From NCBI GenBank assembly GCA_017853275.1, contig JAFMJV010000006.1, positions 32,097-96,096 of the forward strand: a stretch of DNA of 64,000 bases. Reading direction: 5' to 3'. Below the pieces are notes generated by a model. It saw nothing but the letters and a program-made list of their open reading frames with translations. It ran no database searches and had not been told where the DNA came from. Numbering within the stretch: position 1 is the stretch's first letter; each line of letters starts with the position of its first letter. This document shows, piece by piece, positions 59,202 to 64,000 of this stretch. A program made the position numbers and the translations under genes. This DNA comes from Chloroflexota bacterium. GTDB lineage: Bacteria; Chloroflexota; Limnocylindria; Limnocylindrales; CSP1-4.

Positions 59202-59686
59202 GCACGCGACCGGACGGGCCGGAGAGCCGGCCCGTCCTCACCCCCGCCGCGCGTGCCCTCCTCGCGGAGGCGCGCCGGGCGACCCTCGCCACGGTCGACC
59301 CCCAGGGCCTGCCGCGCCTTGTCCCCGTCTGCTATGCGCCGGCGGAGGGACCGGAGGGGGTGAGCCTGTGGACGCCGCTGGACGCGAAGCCGAAGGCGGT
59401 GAGCGACCCGCGCGCCCTGGCACGGGTGCGGGACATCCTGGAGCGGCCCGTGGCCAGCCTCCTCGTGGATCGCTGGTCCGAGACCTGGAGCGAGCTCGCC
59501 TGGCTCCGGCTCACGGGTCCGGCCGAGCTGGTGGAGCCGGCGGCGGGAGCCCCGCACGCGGTGGCGGTCGCCCTTCTCCGGGCGCGCTACCCGCAGTACC
59601 TCGCGCATCCGCTGGAGAGCGCGCCGATCATCCGGATCGCGGTCGCCACGTGGACCGGCTGGGAGGCCGGGCCGGCCGGAGGCTGA
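59198..59686 (+). CDS. F420/FMN-dependent split-barrel enzyme, Rv0121-like (start uncertain)
   Basis: A protein of about 162 aa in the pyridoxamine-5'-phosphate-oxidase-like split-barrel family, of the probable F420-dependent Rv0121 type. Visible parts are [26 protein letters not shown] at the first strands, [10 protein letters not shown] with the phosphate-contact Lys region, [21 protein letters not shown] and a terminal VATWTGWE. No ATG, GTG or TTG lies between the upstream gene and the fold; the first plausible codon is a CTG that overlaps the ilvD stop (CTGA). The true start may instead lie within ilvD. Coupling with ilvD is likely. It would reduce or oxidise a small metabolite using F420 or FMN. 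Confidence 0.78.
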   Translation: MSTRPDGPESRPVLTPAARALLAEARRATLATVDPQGLPRLVPVCYAPAEGPEGVSLWTPLDAKPKAVSDPRALARVRDILERPVASLLVDRWSETWSELAWLRLTGPAELVEPAAGAPHAVAVALLRARYPQYLAHPLESAPIIRIAVATWTGWEAGPAGG

Positions 59687-59698
59687 CCCCGGAACGGC

Positions 59699-60208
59699 TC
59701 AGCGCGTGGCCTTGCGCAGCCGACCGCGGGCGCTGACCGCGCGGGTGGCGAGCGCCGCCACCCCCATCGCCACGAGGGCGCGCTCCGTGGTGGGGAGCGG
59801 CCGGACGACGGCCAGGAACTGGTCCGCGCGGGCATGGTCCACCGTGGCGAGGATCGCCGCCCCGGCCGGGGTGAGGGTGAGCACCCGCTCCCGGCGGTCC
59901 GCCGCCTCCGTCCCCCGCTCCACGTAGCCGCGCGCCACGAGCTGGGAGACGATCCGCGACGTCGCCGATGGCGAGCGCCCGATCTCCCCGGCGAGGTCGC
60001 CGATCGTGTGACCCTCCGGGCCGCTCAGGACGTAGAGGGCGGCGAGCTGCGTGAAGCCGAGGTCGAGCTCGCCGAGCTGCGCGGCGAAGCCGATGACGAG
60101 CTCCCGCCAGAGCGCCCGGCCGACCGCGATCCGGTCCGAGAGGAGGCGCGGGTTCTGGAGCTCGTCCCGGGCGGCGCGGACGAGCGGGTCGAGGAGGGTC
60201 TCGTCCAT
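59699..60208 (-). CDS. MarR-family transcriptional regulator
   Basis: A 169-aa regulator with the winged helix-turn-helix of MarR: LDLGFTQLAALYVL, IGDLAGEIGRSPSATSRIV as the recognition helix region and GYVERGTEAADRRERVLTLT as the wing. The N- and C-terminal helices form the dimer. It probably senses a small phenolic or lipid ligand. An inverted repeat TGTGCA-GAGG-TGCACA lies 12-27 bases before its ATG, next to its own promoter. It is divergent from fabD, so it may control fabD/fabF as well as itself. Confidence 0.9.
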   Translation of the reverse strand: MDETLLDPLVRAARDELQNPRLLSDRIAVGRALWRELVIGFAAQLGELDLGFTQLAALYVLSGPEGHTIGDLAGEIGRSPSATSRIVSQLVARGYVERGTEAADRRERVLTLTPAGAAILATVDHARADQFLAVVRPLPTTERALVAMGVAALATRAVSARGRLRKATR

Positions 60209-60219
60209 CGCTTCCTTCC

Positions 60220-60235
60220 TGTGCAGAGGTGCACA
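60220..60235. promoter_or_regulatory. Candidate MarR operator
   Basis: TGTGCA GAGG TGCACA is a perfect 6-4-6 inverted repeat between the divergent MarR and fabD genes. An AT-richer AATATG, a possible minus-strand -10 element, directly adjoins it. The position suits autoregulation. Confidence 0.55.
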
Positions 60236-60264
60236 TATTCTCCCACCCCGGGACCGATCGCTGG

Positions 60265-60270
60265 TAGGGT
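60265..60270 (+). promoter_or_regulatory. -10 element for fabD
   Basis: The plus strand reads GGTAGGGT, 39 bases before the GTG of fabD. A CGGAGG ribosome site lies between. Confidence 0.38.
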
Positions 60271-60309
60271 TCGCGGGTCATCCGCCATCGCATCGGAGGC
60301 CGCATCGGC

Positions 60310-61236
60310 GTGTTCGCGTTCGTCTTCCCCGGCCAGGGGTCGCAGTCCGTGGGGATGGGCCGCGCCCTGGCGGAGGCATCGCCCGCTGCCCGCGCGGTCT
60401 TCGCGGAGGCGGATGCCGCGCTCGGGGCCCCGATCACGCCGCTCGCCTGGGAGGGCCCGGCGGAGCTCCTGGACCGGACGGAGAACGCGCAGCCTGCGCT
60501 CCTCGCCACCTCGATCGCCTTCCACGCCGCGCTTCTGGAGGGCGGGCTCTCGGCCCGGCCCGCGTGGTACGCGGGACACTCCATGGGCCAGTACAGCGCG
60601 ATGGTCGCGGCCGGTGTCCTGGCGCTCGGCGATGCGCTCCGGCTCGTCCGCGAGCGCGGCCGGCTGATGCAGGCGGCGCGGGACGGCGCGATGGCCGCGG
60701 TCATCGGGCTGGACGATGCGCGCCTGCCGGAGCTGGAGGCCGCGGGCTCCGCCGCCGGGATCTTCACGATCGCGAACCGCAACTCTCCCGGCCAGGTCGT
60801 GGTGAGCGGCGAGCGGGCCGCAGTGGAGGCTGCCGCGGAGGCTGCGAAGGGGCTCGGCGCCCGGCGCGCGATCCTCCTCCCCGTGAGCGTGGCCGCCCAC
60901 TCCCCGCTCATGGCCGATGCCGCGGCCGGGATGCGCGCCGCGCTCGCCCCGGTCGACTTCCGCGACCCCGCCGCGCCGCTCCTGGCGAACGCCGATGCCC
61001 GGATCCTGGCGACCGGCGCCGCCTGCCGCGAGGAGCTCGTGGAGCACCTGACGCGTGGCGTGGACTGGGTCCGCGCCGTCGAGACGATGAGCGCCGCCGG
61101 TGTCGGCTCGTTCATCGAGGTCGGTCCGGGGAAGGTCCTCACCGGCCTCGTGAAGCGGATCGCCCCGGATGCCGCCGCCCTCGCCACGGACGAGGCGGAC
61201 GGCGATCGCCCCTACCGCATCCCGACCCCCGCCTGA
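60310..61236 (+). CDS. fabD: Malonyl-CoA:ACP transacylase
   Basis: A 308-aa acyltransferase that loads malonyl groups on acyl carrier protein for fatty acid synthesis. It opens with FVFPGQGSQSVGMG. The catalytic Ser is in AGHSMGQYSA; the Arg of RERGRLMQ and the His in VAAHSPLM complete the site; VGPGKVLTGL ends the fold. The GTG at 60310 has CGGAGG upstream. It is followed by fabF after 40 bases. Confidence 0.94.
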   Translation: MFAFVFPGQGSQSVGMGRALAEASPAARAVFAEADAALGAPITPLAWEGPAELLDRTENAQPALLATSIAFHAALLEGGLSARPAWYAGHSMGQYSAMVAAGVLALGDALRLVRERGRLMQAARDGAMAAVIGLDDARLPELEAAGSAAGIFTIANRNSPGQVVVSGERAAVEAAAEAAKGLGARRAILLPVSVAAHSPLMADAAAGMRAALAPVDFRDPAAPLLANADARILATGAACREELVEHLTRGVDWVRAVETMSAAGVGSFIEVGPGKVLTGLVKRIAPDAAALATDEADGDRPYRIPTPA

Positions 61237-61276
61237 CCCCGGACCCACCCCAAGAGCCCGAGGAGCCCGCCCGTCC

Positions 61277-62539
61277 ATGCGCCGCCCCGACTTCAGCCGC
61301 CGAGTCGCCGTCACCGGCCTCGGCATCGTGAGCCCGATCGGCAACGACATCCCGACCGCGTGGTCGAACCTCGTGGAGGGCCGCAGCGGCCTGCGCGAGA
61401 TCACCTACTGGGATCCGGCCGTGACCGATTGCCACGCGGCGGGCGAGGTGCGCGACTTCGACGCGACCCAGTGGATGGACTTCAAGGCGGTCCGCCGGAC
61501 GGACAAGAACGTCGTCTTCGGGGTGGCGGCGGCGAAGCAGGCCTGGGCGGACGCCGGGATCGAGCTCTCCCCCGGCGACGGCGATGACGTGGGCGTCGTC
61601 TTCGGCTCCGGCGTGGGCGGGCCGGGCCTGATGGCGGACGCGATGGAGACGATGAAGACGAAGCCGCGCTCCGTGAGCCCCTTCTTCATCGCGAACATGC
61701 TCCCGGACACGGCGTCCGGCCAGATCGCGATCGAGCTCGGCGCGCGCGGACCGAACATGTGCGTCGTCACTGCCTGCTCCACCGGCACGCACAACATCGG
61801 CGAGGCGGCGGAGGGGATCCGGCGGGGGGACTTCACGACCGTCGTCTGCGGCTCCACGGAGACGCCCCTCTACGAGGTGGGCTACGTGGGCTTCTCGAAC
61901 ATGCGCGGGATGGGGACACCGCGCGAGGGCCGGCCGCTCACGGACATCTCACGTCCCTACGACCGGAGCCGGAACGGCTTCGTCCTCGGCGAGGGCGCGG
62001 GCGCGCTCATCCTCGAGGACCTCGAGCTCGCCAAGAAGCGTGGCGCGCGGATCTACGCGGAGGTCGTGGGCTTCGGGTCCGCGGCGGACGCGTGGGACCT
62101 CATCCAGCCGATCGAGAAGGGCGACGGCGTCCGGCGCGCGATCGAGATGGCGCTCGAGCGCCACGGCGTCCCGCGCGACGAGATCGACCTCATCAACCCG
62201 CACGGCACCTCCACCCCGCTCGGTGACCTGCGCGAGTCCCAGGCCTTCTGGTCGGTCTTCGGGTCGCGCACGAAGGAGGTCGCCGTGACCGGGACGAAGT
62301 CCGTCACCGGCCACCTGATGGGCGCCGCGGGTGCGGTGGAAGGGATCTTCAGCGTCCTCTCCGTCCACCACCAGATCGCCCCGGCGACGCTGAACTACGA
62401 GGAGCCGGACCCCGAGATCGACCTCGATGTCGTCCACGGGGCCTCGCGCGAGATGCGCATCCGCTATGCGCTCTCGGACAATATCGGCCTCGGCGGCCAC
62501 AACGGCGCGGTGATCTTCAAGCGCTACATGGGGGACTGA
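61277..62539 (+). CDS. fabF: 3-oxoacyl-ACP synthase II
   Basis: A 420-aa condensing enzyme of fatty acid elongation. The catalytic Cys is in VVTACSTGTHN, and the two active-site His lie in NPHGTSTPLGD and SVTGHLMGAAG. The start VAVTGLGIVSPIG and the end GLGGHNGAVIFKRY are typical. The ATG at 61277 begins the fold; the open frame extends back into fabD. No acpP gene is visible between fabD and fabF, so acyl carrier protein must be encoded elsewhere. Confidence 0.94.
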   Translation: MRRPDFSRRVAVTGLGIVSPIGNDIPTAWSNLVEGRSGLREITYWDPAVTDCHAAGEVRDFDATQWMDFKAVRRTDKNVVFGVAAAKQAWADAGIELSPGDGDDVGVVFGSGVGGPGLMADAMETMKTKPRSVSPFFIANMLPDTASGQIAIELGARGPNMCVVTACSTGTHNIGEAAEGIRRGDFTTVVCGSTETPLYEVGYVGFSNMRGMGTPREGRPLTDISRPYDRSRNGFVLGEGAGALILEDLELAKKRGARIYAEVVGFGSAADAWDLIQPIEKGDGVRRAIEMALERHGVPRDEIDLINPHGTSTPLGDLRESQAFWSVFGSRTKEVAVTGTKSVTGHLMGAAGAVEGIFSVLSVHHQIAPATLNYEEPDPEIDLDVVHGASREMRIRYALSDNIGLGGHNGAVIFKRYMGD

Positions 62540-62564
62540 GGCGGCGGGAAGCCGAGCGGCGCGC

Positions 62565-62570
62565 TAGGCT
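62565..62570 (+). promoter_or_regulatory. -10 element for the secreted beta-barrel-like protein gene
   Basis: The plus strand reads GCGCTAGGCT. Transcription should start near 62577, giving a leader of about 43 bases before the GTG at 62621. Confidence 0.42.
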
Positions 62571-62620
62571 CCCGGGAGATGACGCCGGCCGTGGACCGGC
62601 GCCCCAGGGGAGCTCGTACC

Positions 62621-63139
62621 GTGTCCTCTCGCCGTTCGCTCGCCCTCATCGTGGCTGCTGCCACGGCCCTCCTCGCCGTGCTGGTCGCGGTCGTACCCGG
62701 CGTCGTGGCCGGGGATGACGACCGCACCCGGACCTACGTCATCGAGCAGGAGCGGCCGGCCCTCCACGTCGCGGAGATCGTGGCCACGGACGGCGCCCAT
62801 GGCGACATCCTGGCGTTCGATGCGCCGATCGCGGCGGGAGACGGCCGGACGGGACGGCTCCACGGTCTCCTCACCGTCTCCGCGGTCAGGGAAGGGGGCG
62901 AGATCCGGCTCGAGGACCGGATCGGCCAGATCGTCTTCGACCTGGGGGACGGGGACTCGCTCATGGTCATCGGCGGCTCCGTCTACGCGGAGCCGGGTGG
63001 CGAGATGGAGCAGGGGAAGGAGCAGGTGCGCGTGGTGGCCGGCGGGACCGGTGACTTCATCGGCGCACGCGGCGAGGTGGCGACGGTCCGGAATGCGGAC
63101 GGGAGCTACACGCACACCTTCACCCTCCTCGAGGGCTGA
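62621..63139 (+). CDS. Secreted protein, allene-oxide-cyclase/dirigent-like barrel
   Basis: A 172-aa exported protein. Signal: SSRRSLALIV, hydrophobic AAATALLAVLVAVVPGVVAG. The mature domain has the strand pattern and end motif FIGARGEVATVRNADGSYTH, resembling the small beta-barrel of allene oxide cyclase or dirigent-like proteins. The ligand is unknown. I prefer the GTG at 62621 to the ATG at 62579: GGGGAG lies eight bases before it, and the 14 codons upstream include AGG, GGA, GCT and CGT, which are rare in these genes. The TetR gene follows after 2 bases. Confidence 0.7.
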   Translation: MSSRRSLALIVAAATALLAVLVAVVPGVVAGDDDRTRTYVIEQERPALHVAEIVATDGAHGDILAFDAPIAAGDGRTGRLHGLLTVSAVREGGEIRLEDRIGQIVFDLGDGDSLMVIGGSVYAEPGGEMEQGKEQVRVVAGGTGDFIGARGEVATVRNADGSYTHTFTLLEG

Positions 63140-63141
63140 GG

Positions 63142-63927
63142 ATGGCGAAGGCAGCGCGGAGCGGGACCGCGCCGGAAGGGACGCGGGAGCGGATCATCGG
63201 CGCGACCGCGCGCCATCTCGCGCTCCTCGGGCCGCGCGGGGTGGAGCTGCGCTCCGTCTGCCTCGACCTCGGGATCTCGCCGAGCCTCGTCAACTACTAC
63301 TTCTCGAGCCCGGCGGAGCTTCTCTGGCGCGCCGCGCTCCACGCGTACGGCACGCACGTCGCGGAGCAGCGCACCGCCTTCGACCGCGCGGCGGACGGGC
63401 GGGCGGCGCTCGAGGGCTGGGTCCTGGGCACGATCGCCTGGACGAAGGCGAACCCCGGGGTCGCCGCCGTCATCGACTTCCCGATGCTCGCCCTCTCCAC
63501 GGAGGGCCTGGCGACCGCGGATGCCTTCGCGCGCGAGCTCAGCTCCCTGAGCCGGGAGAACGTGGCCACGATGAGCTCCGCCGTCTGGTCGCTGATGACC
63601 GGGCGGCCGCCGGCCCGCCTCTCGTCGGCGAAGGTGGCCGTCCTCATCAAGCTGCGCCCGGAGTTCGCCTTCTGGGTCTCCACGGTCGGCTTCGGCGGGC
63701 TCGGCGCAGCGATGTGGGTCGCGGGCCGCAAGCCGTACGGGCTTCTCTGGCGCGCCTTCGGGTTCGACCCGGACCGCCAGATCCGTGCCTCGCTCCGCGA
63801 GCTCGTGGCGCGGATCGCGGCGAGCGGCGGTGCGGGCCTGCCGGACGATCGGGAGATCGAGGCCGCGCTCGCGGCCGACGGCGAGGAGCCGGAGGACGGA
63901 CCGGAGATGGAGCTCCCCGAGCGCTGA
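63142..63927 (+). CDS. TetR-family transcriptional regulator
   Basis: A 261-aa regulator. The N-terminal helix-turn-helix has TRERIIGATARHLALLG, VELRSVCLDLGISPSLVNYYF and SPAELLWRAA, the usual TetR sequence of turns. The helical C-terminal ligand domain is longer than average, with an acidic tail. It directly follows the secreted protein gene by 2 bases, so it may sense a ligand connected with that protein. No operator can be assigned. Confidence 0.88.
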   Translation: MAKAARSGTAPEGTRERIIGATARHLALLGPRGVELRSVCLDLGISPSLVNYYFSSPAELLWRAALHAYGTHVAEQRTAFDRAADGRAALEGWVLGTIAWTKANPGVAAVIDFPMLALSTEGLATADAFARELSSLSRENVATMSSAVWSLMTGRPPARLSSAKVAVLIKLRPEFAFWVSTVGFGGLGAAMWVAGRKPYGLLWRAFGFDPDRQIRASLRELVARIAASGGAGLPDDREIEAALAADGEEPEDGPEMELPER

Positions 63928-63941
63928 ACCGGGTTCCGCGG

Positions 63942-64000
63942 ATGATCGTGGAGGCGACGCTCATCGTCCCCGCCCACATGCTCACCGGCGAGATGGTGGA
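63942..64000 (+). CDS. Start of an unidentified gene (3' end outside window)
   Basis: An ATG at 63942, 14 bases after the TetR stop, opens a frame of 19 codons (MIVEATLIVPAHMLTGEM...) that runs off the window. The short spacing suggests an operon with the TetR gene, but there is no strong ribosome site (only GGGTTCCGCGG). Too little is present to name a product. Confidence 0.35.
   Translation, partial: MIVEATLIVPAHMLTGEMV

Noticed and set aside
1..64000. CRISPR array, insertion sequence or prophage
   Set aside because: I saw no regularly spaced direct repeats, no transposase or integrase motifs, and no terminal inverted repeats around a gene.
1..64000. tRNA or rRNA genes
   Set aside because: No GTTCRAnnC arm with a matching acceptor stem and no rRNA-like stretch was noticed in the short gaps. 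A covariance-model scan would settle this; any hit would overturn it.

Overview
The window is about 64 kb of very GC-rich bacterial DNA, with third codon positions almost always G or C. Genes are packed tightly, and many neighbours overlap by 1-4 bases (ATGA, GTGA or TGATG junctions). I see no rRNA, tRNA, CRISPR array, insertion sequence or phage gene. An F420-type flavin oxidoreductase, a complete branched-chain amino acid locus with a citramalate-synthase-like gene, actinobacterial/chloroflexal-style regulators and a recurrent GCTAnnnT -10 element suggest a high-GC Chloroflexota or Actinomycetota genome. The lineage is an inference.

Positions 1-45,000 form an accessory catabolic island. Its left part (1-11,147) holds the end of a polyamine-type ABC transporter, two paralogous TRZ/ATZ-type amidohydrolases, two M20 amidohydrolases/peptidases, small mutarotase-like and VOC/YCII proteins, an SDR, a Gfo/Idh/MocA oxidoreductase, a metallo-beta-lactamase-fold hydrolase and a lipoprotein. 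Positions 11,166-22,314 hold a sugar-isomerase-like protein, a tandem mutarotase-like protein, an EamA transporter, a cysteine-cluster protein of unknown function, a lactonase-type amidohydrolase, a TIM-barrel isomerase, and a five-gene operon (two SDRs, creatininase-like, deacetylase-like amidohydrolase, phosphotriesterase-like). Positions 22,322-30,573 form one minus-strand operon: a complete CUT2 sugar ABC transporter, a second cysteine-cluster protein, a second lactonase-type amidohydrolase, an oxidoreductase and an MFS transporter. Positions 30,667-40,243 form a second minus-strand run built around a CUT1 transporter (binding protein and two permeases, no ATPase). It also has two paralogous proteins of about 257 aa with no recognised function, a ceramidase-like enzyme, cupin, VOC, FUSC and aldo-keto reductase genes. 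A divergent GntR-family regulator at 40,407 has two TGGTCnGACCA operators in front of it. An aldehyde dehydrogenase, a cyclophilin, a dihydroorotase/allantoinase-like enzyme and a secreted protein follow.

Positions 45,590-59,201 are core metabolism: pheA, cimA-like, leuB, leuA, ilvC, ilvN and ilvB on the minus strand, and leuC, leuD and ilvD on the plus strand. Together these cover isoleucine, valine and leucine synthesis except the final transamination. The 479-base gap between ilvB and leuC holds divergent promoters, a short ORF rich in Leu/Ile/Val, and a terminator hairpin with a T-tract before ilvB. This looks like transcription attenuation.

Positions 59,198-64,000 hold an F420/FMN split-barrel enzyme coupled to ilvD, a MarR regulator with an adjacent inverted repeat, fabD and fabF, a secreted beta-barrel-like protein, a TetR regulator and the start of another ORF.

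The strongest candidates for something undescribed are the paired cysteine-cluster proteins, each next to a lactonase-type amidohydrolase, and the paired proteins of about 257 aa flanking the CUT1 transporter.
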